Shown: positions 23,655 to 32,746, counted from the stretch's first letter. The stretch is DNA of 64,000 bases from Porticoccaceae bacterium (GCA_026005035.1 BPKH01000002.1:233501-297500), one strand, 5' to 3'. A program made the numbers and translations. Notes: generated by a model not told the origin, from the sequence alone.

Positions 23655-24452
23655 TTGAACGTTTGGCAAGACCGCCACATCCCCCTCGAAGGGGCGTTCA
23701 ATTTCCGCGATTTCGGCGGCTATCCCAGCCGCTTTGGGGGCGCTGTGCGGCGCGCCGTCCTCTACCGCTCCGACGGCCTGCACCGCCTCTCGGCGGCGGA
23801 TCGGGCGCGGGTGGCGGCGCTCGGCATCCGCACCCTGTGCGACCTGCGCCGCGCCCGCGAGCGGGAACGGATGCCCAGCCGTTGGCCCGAGGGGGTACCG
23901 GTAGAGCGGCTCCACCTGCCGCTGATCGGCGACGAGGTGCCCACTTCCCGGGAGCGGCTGGCGGTCGAAGGGTTGGGGCGCGATCCCCAGGTGGCGCGGG
24001 CGGTGATGGCGGACATCTACCGCCGCATGGTCTCCGAACCCCTGGCCCAGGCCAGCCTCGCCTCGCTGTTGACCCGCTTGGCGGACGACGGCGCCGTGCC
24101 CCTTCTCATCCACTGCAGCGGCGGCAAGGATCGCACCGGTGTCGCCTGCGCGCTCATCCTCAGCCTGCTCGGCGTGCCCGAAGATTGGGTGCTGGCCGAT
24201 TACCTGGCGAGCCGCGAGTTGTACACCGCGCGGATCGATCTCGGGCGGGCGGCGGGTCAGGTGTTCGGCCAGCTGGGCGAGGCGGGGGACGCCGAGGCGG
24301 TGCGGCCCCTCTACGACGTGGCGCCCGCCTATCTGGCCTGCGCCTTCGAGGAGATCGCCCGCGAGTACGGCGACGTCGAGCAGTACGCCCGCCGCGCCCT
24401 CCGGCTCGGCAGCGCCGAGATCGAACGCATCCGCGCCAATCTGCTCGGCTGA
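23655..24452 (+). CDS. Protein-tyrosine/lipid phosphatase, MptpB-like
   Basis: The 265-residue protein begins with FNFRDFGGYP and has the phosphatase signature HCSGGKDRTG with nucleophile C154. The lysine within the P-loop (GKDR) is typical of the atypical tyrosine/phosphoinositide phosphatases of the MptpB type. Substrates cannot be inferred. The TTG at 23655 begins MNVWQDRHIPLEGAFNFRD. It is divergent from gcvR and shares one base with the yheU start. Confidence 0.88.
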   Translation: MNVWQDRHIPLEGAFNFRDFGGYPSRFGGAVRRAVLYRSDGLHRLSAADRARVAALGIRTLCDLRRARERERMPSRWPEGVPVERLHLPLIGDEVPTSRERLAVEGLGRDPQVARAVMADIYRRMVSEPLAQASLASLLTRLADDGAVPLLIHCSGGKDRTGVACALILSLLGVPEDWVLADYLASRELYTARIDLGRAAGQVFGQLGEAGDAEAVRPLYDVAPAYLACAFEEIAREYGDVEQYARRALRLGSAEIERIRANLLG

Positions 24453-24679
24453 TGGAAATCCCCCCCGAACGGTTGTCCCCCGCCGCTCTCCAGGCGCTCC
24501 TCGAAGCGGCGGTGCTGCGGGAGGGGACCGATTACGGCGAGCGGGAATTGAGCTTCGCCGCAAAGGTCGCCGCCCTGCGCCGGGAGGTGCTGGCCGGGCG
24601 GGTGGCGATCCTCTACGACGAGCGCACCGCCACCTGTAACCTCGTCGCTCGCCGCGAGCTTCCGGCCCCCGGAGAGTGA
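24452..24679 (+). CDS. yheU: YheU family protein
   Basis: The 75-residue product matches the small YheU/UPF0270 family: an MEIPPERLSPAALQALLE start, then VLREGTDYGERE, and a C-terminal GRVAILYDE segment. The family is widespread in gammaproteobacteria and has no established role. The ATG overlaps the stop of the phosphatase gene (TGATG). Confidence 0.9.
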   Translation: MEIPPERLSPAALQALLEAAVLREGTDYGERELSFAAKVAALRREVLAGRVAILYDERTATCNLVARRELPAPGE

Positions 24680-24783
24680 GGGAGGGGGTCGCCCCCGCTT
24701 ACAGGGTGGGTGGGAGAGCGGGCGCGACGGCGTTGAGCGCGCGGTCCGCCGCGGCGATAATGGGCGCCGCCGAGGAGGTGTCC

Positions 24784-25254
24784 GTGGACCATTATTTCGC
24801 CTACGGTTCCAACATGAACCCGGCGCGCCTGGGCGCCCGCGGGGTGCCCTTTGCGGACGCCCGCAGCGCCTGGTTGCCCGACATGGGGCTGCGCTTCAAC
24901 AAGCGCGCCACACGCCATCCCCACTGGGGATGCGCCAACGTGGTGCCGGCGCCGGGGGAGCGGGTGGAGGGGGTGCTTTACCGGCTCGCCGATCCCGCCG
25001 CGATCCTGCGCCTGGATCGGTTCGAGGGCACGCCGGTGGAATACCTGCGCCACCTCTGCAGGGTGGAGACCGCGGCGGGGCCGGTGGAGGCCTGGATCTA
25101 CGTGGCGCATCCCGAGCGGGTGGCCGAGGGGCTGCGCCCGCCGCGCTGGTATCTGGAGCACCTGTTGGCGGGTCGAACGCACCTGTCTGCCGACTACGCG
25201 GCGCGCCTCTCCCGGGTCGAATGCCACCCCGAAGAGGGTTCCGGCTGGCCGTGA
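24784..25254 (+). CDS. Gamma-glutamylcyclotransferase-fold protein
   Basis: The 156-residue protein has the GGCT substrate-loop motif YFAYGSNMNPARL at the N terminus, a GVLYRL segment, the LDRFEG stretch with the probable catalytic Glu, and AWIYVA. Family members cyclise gamma-glutamyl amines or degrade glutathione; the exact substrate is open. GTG 24784 is chosen because AGGAGG lies five bases upstream. The stop overlaps the epmC GTG. Confidence 0.85.
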   Translation: MDHYFAYGSNMNPARLGARGVPFADARSAWLPDMGLRFNKRATRHPHWGCANVVPAPGERVEGVLYRLADPAAILRLDRFEGTPVEYLRHLCRVETAAGPVEAWIYVAHPERVAEGLRPPRWYLEHLLAGRTHLSADYAARLSRVECHPEEGSGWP

Positions 25255-25820
25255 GGGGGAGCCCCGGCGAGCACCGCGCGGCCGATCTCGAGCGCCTCTT
25301 CGCCCGGGAGTTCGCCGCCAGCCACCAGACCCTGCTGGTGGGGGGTGCCCCCGAGCCCCTCTACCTGCCCGCAGCCCATGGCCGGCGCTGGCATCTGCTC
25401 CACTATCGCGAAGACTTTTTCGCCAGCGCCCTCCACGAGGTGGCTCACTGGTGCATCGCCGGCCCGGCGCGCCGGCGCCGGGTGGACTTCGGCTATTGGT
25501 ACGCCCCGGAGGGACGGGACGCGCGACAGCAGGCCGCCTTCGAGCGCGTGGAGGTGGCGCCCCAGGCCCTGGAGTGGATCTTCGCCGAGGCGGCGGGGGC
25601 GCACTTCGCGCCGAGCAGCGACAACCTGGACAGCGGGGTGGAGCGGCCTTCGGCGAGCTTTCTGGCCGCGCTCGCCCAGCGGGCGCGTGACTGGTGTCGC
25701 GAGGGGCTTCCGGCCCGCGCCGCGCGGTTCGTTCGCGCCCTTGAGGCCTTCTACGGCACCCGCGGCGCCTTGGACCCTGGGCGCTATCGGGAGGAGGCGC
25801 TCGGTGTCCGGCACCCTTAG
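25251..25820 (+). CDS. epmC: Elongation factor P hydroxylase EpmC
   Basis: The 189-residue protein closely resembles E. coli YfcM/EpmC, which hydroxylates the modified lysine of EF-P. Shared segments are SALHEVAHWCIAGPARR, VDFGYWYAPEGRD, FERVEVAPQALEWIF and the late ARFVRALEAFY. The HExxH-like HEVAHW is the metal-binding site. EF-P and the EpmA/EpmB lysylation enzymes are not in this window. The gene overlaps pdxB by 17 bases. Confidence 0.93.
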   Translation: MRGSPGEHRAADLERLFAREFAASHQTLLVGGAPEPLYLPAAHGRRWHLLHYREDFFASALHEVAHWCIAGPARRRRVDFGYWYAPEGRDARQQAAFERVEVAPQALEWIFAEAAGAHFAPSSDNLDSGVERPSASFLAALAQRARDWCREGLPARAARFVRALEAFYGTRGALDPGRYREEALGVRHP

Positions 25821-26871
25821 GATCCTCGCCGACGAGGCGCTCCTCGGGTTGCGGGAACTGTTCGCGCCCCTCGGCGCTCTGCGCACCGCGCCCGGGCGGG
25901 CCATCGATCGACGGCTGGCGGAAGAGGCGGACGTGCTCCTGGTGCGCTCGGTGACGCGGGTGGACCGGGCGCTCCTCGAGGGCACCCCGGTGCGCTTCGT
26001 CGGTTCGGCCACCGCCGGCACCGACCACGTCGATGTGCGCTGGCTCGCCGCGGCCGGCATCGCCTTCGCCCACGCCCCCGGGTGCAACGCCCAGGCGGTG
26101 GCCAACTATGTGTTGTGCGCCCTGGCGCGAACGGTGGGCGAGCTATGGGGCCGCCGGGTGGCGGTGGTGGGGTGCGGCCAGGTGGGCGGGCGAGTGTACC
26201 GGGAGCTGGTGCGCCTCGGCGCCCGAGTGGTCTGCTACGACCCCTTTCTCGCCCCCGCCTCGCAGCCGGATCTGGTGGATTTCGCCCACGCCCTGGAGGC
26301 GGAGATCCTCTGCCTGCACACGCCCCTGACCCGCGACGGCCCCCATCCCACCTGGCGCATGTTCTCCGCTGGGGTGTTGGCCCGGTTGCGTCCCGGCACC
26401 CTCCTGCTCAACGCGGGCAGGGGGGAGGTGGTCGAAGAGGAGGCGCTCCTCGACGCTTTGCGCTGCGGCCGGCTGCGGGCGGTCCTCGACGTCTGGCCGG
26501 GGGAGCCGGCCATTGGCCGGGAACTCCTCGAGCGGGTGGAGCTCGGCACGCCCCACATCGCCGGCTACAGCCTGGAAGGGCGGCTGCGGGGCAGTTTCGC
26601 CATCCGGGATGCCCTGTGCCGCCATCTGCAGATCGCGCCGCCACCTGCGCCGAGCCTGGCGGAGCTGGCCGAGCGTCTGGCGGGTCCGGCGCCGGCGGCC
26701 GTCCCCCTGGAGCCGGCGGCGACCCTGGCCGATCGCCTGCTGGCGCGCTACGATCCGGCCAAGGACGACGCCGCTTTGCGCCGCGGGGCGCGGCCGGGCG
26801 GCGATCTCGCCGCCCACTTCGACCGCTTGCGGCGCGCCTATCCGTTGCGGCGGGAGTTCGAGCTCGGATAG
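25804..26871 (+). CDS. pdxB: Erythronate-4-phosphate dehydrogenase
   Basis: This 355-residue D-2-hydroxyacid dehydrogenase performs the second step of pyridoxal phosphate synthesis. It shows LRILADEA at the start, FVGSATAGTDHVD, the PGCNAQAVANYV segment, the NAD motif VAVVGCGQVGGRVY, LLNAGRGEVV and a C-terminal PdxB-specific dimerisation domain. GTG 25804 lies inside the end of epmC. It converges on alaA with only three bases between stops. Confidence 0.94.
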   Translation: MSGTLRILADEALLGLRELFAPLGALRTAPGRAIDRRLAEEADVLLVRSVTRVDRALLEGTPVRFVGSATAGTDHVDVRWLAAAGIAFAHAPGCNAQAVANYVLCALARTVGELWGRRVAVVGCGQVGGRVYRELVRLGARVVCYDPFLAPASQPDLVDFAHALEAEILCLHTPLTRDGPHPTWRMFSAGVLARLRPGTLLLNAGRGEVVEEEALLDALRCGRLRAVLDVWPGEPAIGRELLERVELGTPHIAGYSLEGRLRGSFAIRDALCRHLQIAPPPAPSLAELAERLAGPAPAAVPLEPAATLADRLLARYDPAKDDAALRRGARPGGDLAAHFDRLRRAYPLRREFELG

Positions 26872-26874
26872 CGC

Positions 26875-28116
26875 TCAAGGCGCCGCCCGCGCCAGCTCCA
26901 GACCGGCCCGGTAGCGCTCGAGGAAGCGCCGCAGCCGGCCGATGGCGTCCACCAGATCCTCTTCCCAGGGCAAAAAGACCAGCCGGAAGTGCTGGTTGTC
27001 CTCGAGGTTGAACGCCGAGCCGTTGGCGATGAGCAGCTTTTCCTGGCGGAGCAGATCGAGGCAGAACTGCTCGTCGTCGGCGATGGGGTACAAGTTCGGG
27101 TCGAGCCGCGGAAAGAGGTAGAGGGCCCCCTGGGGCTTGAAACAGGAGACGCCGGGGATGGCGGTGAGCAGGCGGTGGGCGGTCTCCCGCTGCTCGTAGA
27201 GCCGCCCGCCGGGGCGGATCAGGTCTTCGATGCTCTGGTAGCCGCCGAGGGCGGTCTGGATGGCGTACATGGCGGGCACGTTGGCGCACAGGCGCATCGA
27301 GCAGAGCATCTCGATCCCCTGAATGTACCCGCGGGCGCGGTGTTTGGCGCCGCTCACCACCAGCCAGCCGGAGCGGAAGCCCGCCAGGCGGTAGGTCTTG
27401 GACAACCCGTTGACGGTGACGCACAGCACGTCGGTGGCGAGGCGGCCCATGGGGATGTGTTCCGCACCGTCGTAGAGGATCCGGTCGTAGATCTCGTCGG
27501 CGAACACCACCAGGTCGTGGCGGCGGGCGAGGTCGACGATGCCCTCCAACACCTCCAGGGTGTAGACCGCCCCGGTGGGGTTGTTGGGATTGATCACCAC
27601 GATGCCGCGGGTGCGCTCGCTGATCTTGCGGCCGATGTCGTCCAGATCAGGCTGCCAGCCGGCCTCCTCCACGCACCGGTAGTGGACCGGGCGGCCGCCG
27701 GAGAGGCGCACCGCCGCGGTCCACAGGGGGTAGTCGGGGGCGGGGATGAGGACCTCGTCCCCGTCGTTGAGCAGCGCCTGCATGGCGAAGACGATCAGCT
27801 CGCTCGCCCCGTTGCCGAGGAAGATGTCGTCGATCTCGACATTGGGGATGCCCTGCACCTGGGTGCGCTGCATGATCGCCTTGCGCGCCGCGAAGATCCC
27901 CTTGGAGTGGGAGTAACCCTGGGCGGCCGCCAGATTGTGGATCACGTCTTGGAGGATCTCGTCCGGGGCGTTGAAGCCGAAGGGCGCCGGATTGCCGATG
28001 TTGAGCTTGAGAATCCGGTGGCCTTCCTCTTCCATCCGGTTGGCTTCGTCGAGGACCGGCCCGCGGATGTCGTAGCAGACGCCTTCGAGTTTGCGCGATT
28101 TCTGAAAGTGTTGCAT
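26875..28116 (-). CDS. alaA: Glutamate-pyruvate aminotransferase AlaA
   Basis: The 413-residue class I aminotransferase makes alanine from pyruvate. It closely follows E. coli AlaA through [43 protein letters not shown] and the PLP-lysine segment [16 protein letters not shown]. The start is set at ATG 28116 ([16 protein letters not shown]) because the upstream extension has no family counterpart. It is divergent from msrB. Confidence 0.95.
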   Translation of the reverse strand: MQHFQKSRKLEGVCYDIRGPVLDEANRMEEEGHRILKLNIGNPAPFGFNAPDEILQDVIHNLAAAQGYSHSKGIFAARKAIMQRTQVQGIPNVEIDDIFLGNGASELIVFAMQALLNDGDEVLIPAPDYPLWTAAVRLSGGRPVHYRCVEEAGWQPDLDDIGRKISERTRGIVVINPNNPTGAVYTLEVLEGIVDLARRHDLVVFADEIYDRILYDGAEHIPMGRLATDVLCVTVNGLSKTYRLAGFRSGWLVVSGAKHRARGYIQGIEMLCSMRLCANVPAMYAIQTALGGYQSIEDLIRPGGRLYEQRETAHRLLTAIPGVSCFKPQGALYLFPRLDPNLYPIADDEQFCLDLLRQEKLLIANGSAFNLEDNQHFRLVFLPWEEDLVDAIGRLRRFLERYRAGLELARAAP

Positions 28117-28204
28117 GGCGGCAGGGACACAAGGCCCCGGAGCGGGAAAGTGCGCTATTCTAACCGAACTGTGGGGTTGGCCAAGGTCTCGAACGGGGAG
28201 AAAC

Positions 28205-28612
28205 GTGAGCGAGGATTTTAAAAACAAGCCGGACAGCTACTGGCGTTCGCGGCTGACGCCCGAGCAGTACTGGGTGTGCCGGCAAAAGGGGACCGAACGG
28301 CCCTATTCTGGCGCCCTGGAGCGGGAGACGAGGCCGGGGCGCTACCACTGCGTCTGCTGCGGCGCGCTGCTCTTCGAAAGCGGCGCCAAGTTCGACGCCG
28401 GTTGCGGTTGGCCCAGTTTTTTCGCGCCGGCCGTGCCCGAACACATCGAAGAAAGCCTCGACCTGAGCCACGGCATGGTGCGCACCGAAATCACCTGCAG
28501 CCGCTGTGGAAGCCACCTGGGACACGTCTTCGACGACGGCCCGCCGCCCACCGGCCGCCGCTACTGCGTCAACTCGGTGTCCCTCGCCTTCGTGCCGGAG
28601 GAGGGCGCTTGA
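28205..28612 (+). CDS. msrB: Peptide methionine (R)-S-oxide reductase MsrB
   Basis: The 135-residue enzyme repairs oxidised methionine. Zinc is held by HCVCCG (C49, C52) and CSRCG (C98, C101), and the catalytic cysteine is C121 in [15 protein letters not shown] 28205 follows a GGGAGAAAC ribosome site. A longer upstream reading has no conserved residues. The tRNA promoter begins at its stop codon. Confidence 0.95.
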   Translation: MSEDFKNKPDSYWRSRLTPEQYWVCRQKGTERPYSGALERETRPGRYHCVCCGALLFESGAKFDAGCGWPSFFAPAVPEHIEESLDLSHGMVRTEITCSRCGSHLGHVFDDGPPPTGRRYCVNSVSLAFVPEEGA

Positions 28613-28637
28613 CAGGCTTTCTGCCCCCTCCTACAAT
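28609..28637 (+). promoter_or_regulatory. Strong sigma-70 promoter for tRNA-Glu and tRNA-Gly
   Basis: A perfect TTGACA (28609-28614), a 17-base spacer and TACAAT (28632-28637) are followed by a GC-rich GCGCGCC discriminator. This architecture is typical of stable-RNA promoters under growth-rate and stringent control. It lies 72 bases before the tRNA-Glu 5' end. Confidence 0.75.
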
Positions 28638-28708
28638 GCGCGCCACTTCGCCGGTGGAACCGGTGAGGTGGGCGGCGGGGCGACCCGACCGCCCGGCGGT
28701 AGCGACCC

Positions 28709-28784
28709 GTCCCGTTCGTCTAGAGGCCTAGGACACCGCCCTTTCACGGCGGTAACAGGGGTTCGACTCCCCTACGGGACGCCA
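28709..28784 (+). tRNA. tRNA-Glu (anticodon TTC)
   Basis: A full cloverleaf can be drawn. The acceptor arms are GTCCCGT and ACGGGAC. The anticodon stem is CCGCC/GGCGG with TTC at 28743-28745, and the T arm contains GGTTCGACTCC. A G discriminator and encoded CCA end at 28784. Confidence 0.97.
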
Positions 28785-28795
28785 CACGAAGCCAG

Positions 28796-28871
28796 GCGGG
28801 AATAGCTCAGTTGGTAGAGCGCAACCTTGCCAAGGTTGAGGTCGCCGGTTCGAGACCGGTTTCCCGCTCCA
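28796..28871 (+). tRNA. tRNA-Gly (anticodon GCC)
   Basis: The acceptor arms GCGGGAA and TTCCCGC, the D-arm GCTCAGTTGGTAGAGC, the anticodon stem CAACC/GGTTG with GCC in the loop, a GGTTCGAGACC T arm and encoded CCA are all present. It is 11 bases after tRNA-Glu and presumably on the same transcript. Confidence 0.97.
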
Positions 28872-28877
28872 ATTCCG

Positions 28878-28912
28878 AAAAGCGCAACGGCGGGTTGCGC
28901 TTTTTCGTTTTT
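28878..28912 (+). terminator. Rho-independent terminator after the tRNA pair
   Basis: AAAAGCGCAAC (28878-28888) pairs with GTTGCGCTTTT (28894-28904) around a five-base loop and is followed by a T-rich tract to 28912. This is the clearest intrinsic terminator in the window. Confidence 0.9.
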
Positions 28913-28973
28913 TGACGGGGTGGGGGCGCGTCGCCGGATCCCCTCGGCGCGCCTCCCTCCCGGGTACAGGGCC

Positions 28974-29915
28974 ATGGCCGAAATCGCGCTCTCCATCCGC
29001 GGTCTGCGCAAGACCTACGACAACGGCTTCGAGGCGCTCAAGGGCATCGACCTGGAGGTGCGCCGGGGGGACTTCTTCGCCCTGCTCGGGCCCAACGGCG
29101 CCGGCAAGTCGACCACCATCGGCATCCTCTGCTCCCTGGTGCGCAAGACGGCGGGCAAGGTGGAGGTGTTCGGCAAGGATATCGACACCCAATTCTCCGC
29201 GGCCAAAAAGGAGATCGGCGTCGTCCCCCAGGAGTTCAACTTCAACCACTTCGAAAAGCCCTTCGACATCCTGGTCACCCAGGCGGGCTACTACGGCTTG
29301 CCCCGGGCCCTGGCGCGCCGCCGAGCGGAGCACTACCTGAAGGCCCTCGACCTGTGGGACAAGCGCGCCGAGCAGTCGCGGATGCTTTCGGGGGGGATGA
29401 AGCGGCGGCTGATGATCGCCCGGGCGCTGGTGCACGAGCCCAAGCTCTTGATCCTGGACGAGCCCACCGCCGGCGTGGACATCGAGCTGCGGCGCTCCCT
29501 CTGGCAGTTCCTGCGCGAGATCAACGCCCGGGGGACCACCATCATTCTCACCACTCACTACCTGGAAGAGGCGGAGAGCCTCTGCCGCCACGTGGCGATC
29601 ATCGATCGCGGGCGGATCGTGGAAAACACCAGCGTGCGCGCGCTCATCCAGAAGCTGCCCCAAGAGGTATTCATCCTCGACACCCGCGAACCCCTGGCCA
29701 CCCTGCCGGATCTGAGCCCCTTCCGCGGTCGCTTGCGGGACGATCACACCATCGAGGTGGAGGTGGACCGGCGTTATTCCCTCAACGAGCTATTCGCCAA
29801 GCTGAGCCGCCAAGGGGTGGAGGTGGTGAGCATGCGCAACCGCGCCAACCGCCTCGAAGAGCTGTTCGTGATGTTGGTGGGCAACGGCGCCGCGACGGCG
29901 GAGGTGGCGGCTTGA
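28974..29915 (+). CDS. yadG: ABC transporter ATP-binding protein, YadG type
   Basis: The 313-residue ATPase has Walker A GPNGAGKST, a Q loop VVPQEFNFNHFEKPF, the signature LSGGMKRRLMIARAL and Walker B LLILDEPTAGVD, followed by a C-terminal regulatory extension. The NFNxFEKP segment and the pairing with a YadH permease identify the pair as the YadGH exporter, whose substrate is unknown. ATG 28974 begins MAEIALSIRGLRKTY. The stop overlaps the next gene. Confidence 0.93.
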   Translation: MAEIALSIRGLRKTYDNGFEALKGIDLEVRRGDFFALLGPNGAGKSTTIGILCSLVRKTAGKVEVFGKDIDTQFSAAKKEIGVVPQEFNFNHFEKPFDILVTQAGYYGLPRALARRRAEHYLKALDLWDKRAEQSRMLSGGMKRRLMIARALVHEPKLLILDEPTAGVDIELRRSLWQFLREINARGTTIILTTHYLEEAESLCRHVAIIDRGRIVENTSVRALIQKLPQEVFILDTREPLATLPDLSPFRGRLRDDHTIEVEVDRRYSLNELFAKLSRQGVEVVSMRNRANRLEELFVMLVGNGAATAEVAA

Positions 29916-30685
29916 CCCCCCGCGAGAAATGGGTGGCGTTCGTCACCATCCTCCTGCGGGAGGTGCGCCGTTTCCTGCGCATTTGGCCGCAGACCCTGCT
30001 GCCGCCGGCGATCACCATCACCCTCTACTTTCTCATCTTCGGCGCCCTCATCGGACCGCGCATCGGCCCCATGGCGGGGGTGAGCTACATCGAATTCGTG
30101 GCCCCTGGGCTGATCATGATGTCGATCATCACCAACACCTACGGCAACGTGGTCTCCTCCTTCTACGGCGCCAAGTTCGGCCGCAGCGTGGAAGAGCTCC
30201 TCGTCTCGCCGGTGCCCAACTGGATCATCCTCACCGGCTTCGTTGCCGGGGGGGTGGCGCGGGGGCTGGCGGTGGGCGCCATTGCCACCGTTTTGTCGCT
30301 GTTCTTTGCCCGCCTCAGCCTGTCCCACGCGGGGATCGTGCTCGCCATGGTGTTGTTGACGGCGGTGCTGTTCTCACTCGCCGGGTTCATCAACGCCGTC
30401 TTCGCCCGCTCCTTTGACGACATCTCCATCATCCCCACCTTCGTCCTCACTCCCCTGACCTATCTGGGCGGCGTCTTCTATTCGGTGGAGTTGTTGCCCG
30501 ACTTCTGGCGCACCCTCTCCCACCTCAACCCGATCCTTTACATGATCAACACCTTCCGCTACGGCGTGCTGGGTGTGAGCGACGTGCCGGTGGGGGTTGC
30601 CTTCGCTCTGGTGGGGGTGTTCGTGGTGGCGCTCTACGCCTATTCCCTCTATCTCCTTCGCACCAGCAAGGGGTTGCGCAGCTGA
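29912..30685 (+). CDS. yadH: ABC-2 type permease, YadH type
   Basis: The 257-residue membrane protein closely tracks E. coli YadH: RFLRIWPQTLLPPAITITLYF, VAPGLIMMSIITNTYGNV, RSVEELLVSPVP, FDDISIIPTFVLTPLTYLGGVFYS and a closing GLRS. It has six predicted helices. TTG 29912 overlaps the ATPase stop, and its own stop overlaps the queF ATG by one base. Confidence 0.94.
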   Translation: MTPREKWVAFVTILLREVRRFLRIWPQTLLPPAITITLYFLIFGALIGPRIGPMAGVSYIEFVAPGLIMMSIITNTYGNVVSSFYGAKFGRSVEELLVSPVPNWIILTGFVAGGVARGLAVGAIATVLSLFFARLSLSHAGIVLAMVLLTAVLFSLAGFINAVFARSFDDISIIPTFVLTPLTYLGGVFYSVELLPDFWRTLSHLNPILYMINTFRYGVLGVSDVPVGVAFALVGVFVVALYAYSLYLLRTSKGLRS

Positions 30686-31497
30686 TGGCGGACAAGCCGC
30701 GCCTGGGAGCGCCCACCGTCTATCCCGAGCGCTACGACCCCGAGCTCCTGGTCGCCTTGCCCCGCGCCCGGGGCCGGCAGGAACTCGCCCTCCTGCCGGC
30801 GGCGATGTGCGGGGCCGATCGCTGGACGGCCTGGGAACTGTCGTGGCTCGACTCCGCGGGCAAGCCACAGGCGGCGGTGGGCGAGTTCCTGGTCGATTGC
30901 AGCTCGCCCTGCCTGGTGGAATCCAAGTCCTTCAAGCTCTACCTCAACTCCCTCAACCAGTGGCGCTTTGAGAGCGAGGAGGCGGTGCGCGCCTGCCTCG
31001 CGGCCGACCTCCAACGGGCTTTCGGCGCTCCAGTGGAGGTGAGGCTGCACTCCCTGGCGGCGGTGGCCGAACGGGGCATCGCCGTCCCGCCGGGGATCTG
31101 CCTGGACGATCTCGCCGTCTCCTGCGAGCGCTATCGACCCGATCCGGCACTCCTCGCCCTGGGGGAGGGCACGGTGGAAGAGGAGTGGCTCCACAGCCAC
31201 CTGTTCAAGAGCAACTGCCCCATCACCGGGCAGCCCGACTGGGCCACGGTGATCGTTGGCTACGGCGGACGGCGCCTCGACCCCGCCGCGCTGTTGCGCT
31301 ACCTGGTTTCCTTTCGCCTCCACCGCGCCTTCCACGAGCACTGCGTGGAGCAGATCTTCGCCGAGCTCCACGCCTTCCTGGCGCCCAACTGGTTGTTCGT
31401 GGAGGCCCGCTTCACCCGGCGCGGTGGGCTCGACATCAATCCCTGGCGGGCCACGGTGCCGCGCGACCCCGGTTGGCGGCGCTTGGCGCGCCAGTGA
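30685..31497 (+). CDS. queF: NADPH-dependent 7-cyano-7-deazaguanine reductase QueF, long form
   Basis: The 270-residue enzyme reduces preQ0 to preQ1 in queuosine synthesis for tRNA. The bimodular (two T-fold) long form is present. ESKSFKLYLNS is the QueF signature in the N-terminal module. The catalytic pair C178 and D185 lies in LFKSNCPITGQPDWATV. No other queuosine gene is in the window. Confidence 0.96.
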   Translation: MADKPRLGAPTVYPERYDPELLVALPRARGRQELALLPAAMCGADRWTAWELSWLDSAGKPQAAVGEFLVDCSSPCLVESKSFKLYLNSLNQWRFESEEAVRACLAADLQRAFGAPVEVRLHSLAAVAERGIAVPPGICLDDLAVSCERYRPDPALLALGEGTVEEEWLHSHLFKSNCPITGQPDWATVIVGYGGRRLDPAALLRYLVSFRLHRAFHEHCVEQIFAELHAFLAPNWLFVEARFTRRGGLDINPWRATVPRDPGWRRLARQ

Positions 31498-32072
31498 CGG
31501 CGAGGGAGGCGCTCGTGGACGCCATCGAAATGCTCTTGAACCGCACCTCCTGCCCCCAGCTCGCGCCCCCCGAGCCCACCCGGGAGGAGCTCGACATCCT
31601 CTATCGCGCGGCCTTTCGCGCCGCCGACCACCGCCAGCTCAAGCCTTTCCGCTTCCTCGAAATCCGCGGGGAAGGGCGGGAGCGGCTGGGCGCGCTGTTC
31701 CTGGAGGCGGCGAGGGCAAGGGGAGAAGCGCTGACGGAGAGCGAAGCGGCGCGGCTGCAAAGCCTTCCCCTGCGCGCTCCGCTCCTGTTGGTGGCCATCG
31801 CCGTCCACCGCCCGGATCCCAAGGTGCCCGAAGTGGAACAGCTCCTGGCCGGGGGCGCGGCGCTCCAAAACCTGCTCAACGCCGCCTTCGCCCTGGGACT
31901 GGGGGCCATCTGGCGGACCGGCGCGCCGGCCCACGACCCGCGGGTCTGGCGGGGCCTGGGGCTCGGCGAAGGGGAGCGCATCTTGGGCTTCGTCTACCTG
32001 GGCCGGCCGGCGATGGAGCGGGGCGCCCCGCCGCACCGAGATCACCGCCCCCACGTGGCTTCGTGGCCCTGA
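31494..32072 (+). CDS. Nitroreductase-family flavoprotein, YdjA-like
   Basis: The 192-residue protein has the minimal nitroreductase fold of YdjA. It shows AIEMLLNRTSCPQL, the AADHRQLKPFRFLEIRGEGRERLG segment (compare APDHKSMQPWHF of YdjA), ALGLGAIWRTG and GFVYLGRP. Such proteins bind FMN and reduce nitro or quinone compounds; the natural substrate is unknown. GTG 31494 overlaps the queF stop; GTG 31515 would start nearer the conserved region. Confidence 0.85.
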   Translation: MTAREALVDAIEMLLNRTSCPQLAPPEPTREELDILYRAAFRAADHRQLKPFRFLEIRGEGRERLGALFLEAARARGEALTESEAARLQSLPLRAPLLLVAIAVHRPDPKVPEVEQLLAGGAALQNLLNAAFALGLGAIWRTGAPAHDPRVWRGLGLGEGERILGFVYLGRPAMERGAPPHRDHRPHVASWP

Positions 32073-32084
32073 CCCAGGCGCGCA

Positions 32085-32249
32085 GCCTGGATGGAGCGCA
32101 GCGGAATCCGGGAACAGGGGTGTAGCCCGAGCGAAGTGGAATCCGGGAAGCACCGACTCCACGCCTGGCATCCACGGCCTTCCCCGGCTGGAGCGCAGCG
32201 AAATCCGGGAACAGGAGCGTATCCCGATCGAAGCGAAATCCGGGAAAAG
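32085..32249. repeat. Cluster of four short intergenic repeats ending in AATCCGGGAA
   Basis: Four related units occur at about 32086-32116, 32121-32150, 32185-32216 and 32218-32249. Units 1 and 3 share TGGAGCGCAGCGRAATCCGG. Units 2 and 4 share a CCCGA-CGAAG-GAAATCCGGG pattern. Repeats of this general sequence are scattered between genes in several gammaproteobacteria. Including this cluster, 32073-32429 holds no gene that I can support. Confidence 0.7.
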
Positions 32250-32429
32250 CCGCCAGACGACCGGTCGCCGCCCGTTCATCCGGATTGGTCAGCCGCCTGC
32301 CCGCACCGGCCCCGACCGGCGCGCTCCATCCGTCACGGCCGCAGCAGCCCACAGCCGACCTCCTCCGGGACCCCGGCTGGGCTCTCCCGAGATCGCGGCG
32401 TGTCGAAGGGCGTAAGCCGGGGCCTGACG

Positions 32430-32458
32430 TTGCGTTCGGCTGCCCCCTTGTGTACAGT
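32430..32458 (+). promoter_or_regulatory. Putative promoter of tRNA-Ser
   Basis: TTGCGT (32430-32435), a 17-base spacer and TACAGT (32453-32458) are followed by a GC-rich leader with a CCCCCGGC...GGCCGGGGG inverted repeat before the tRNA. Confidence 0.55.
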
Positions 32459-32494
32459 TTCGAGCCCCCGGCGGTCGGCCGGGGGTCCTCGTCC

Positions 32495-32584
32495 GGTGAG
32501 GTGTCCGAGTGGTCGAAGGAGCACGCCTGGAAAGCGTGTATAGGTTCACCCCTATCGAGGGTTCGAATCCCTCCCTCACCGCCA
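32495..32584 (+). tRNA. tRNA-Ser (anticodon GGA)
   Basis: This is a 90-base class II tRNA with acceptor arms GGTGAGG and CCTCACC, anticodon stem CACGC/GCGTG with GGA, a long variable arm (TATAGGTTCACCCCTATC), a GGTTCGAATCC T arm and encoded CCA. Confidence 0.96.
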
Positions 32585-32746
32585 GTTTCCGCCGCGTTTG
32601 AAGTTCGCCCCGGGCCGGCGTTCGGTCACCGAGCGGTCATCCATTCCTGCTAACTTCGGCACCGCTTGGGGAAGGGTGCGCCAGGGTTGGCGCACGGCTT
32701 GCTTCTATTCTTCGAGCGAACCCACCGTCCTCGCGGAGGAACGACC

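Noticed and set aside
32073-32584. Genomic island or attachment site at tRNA-Ser
   Set aside because: No integrase, no duplicated tRNA end and no composition change; the repeats do not match the tRNA.
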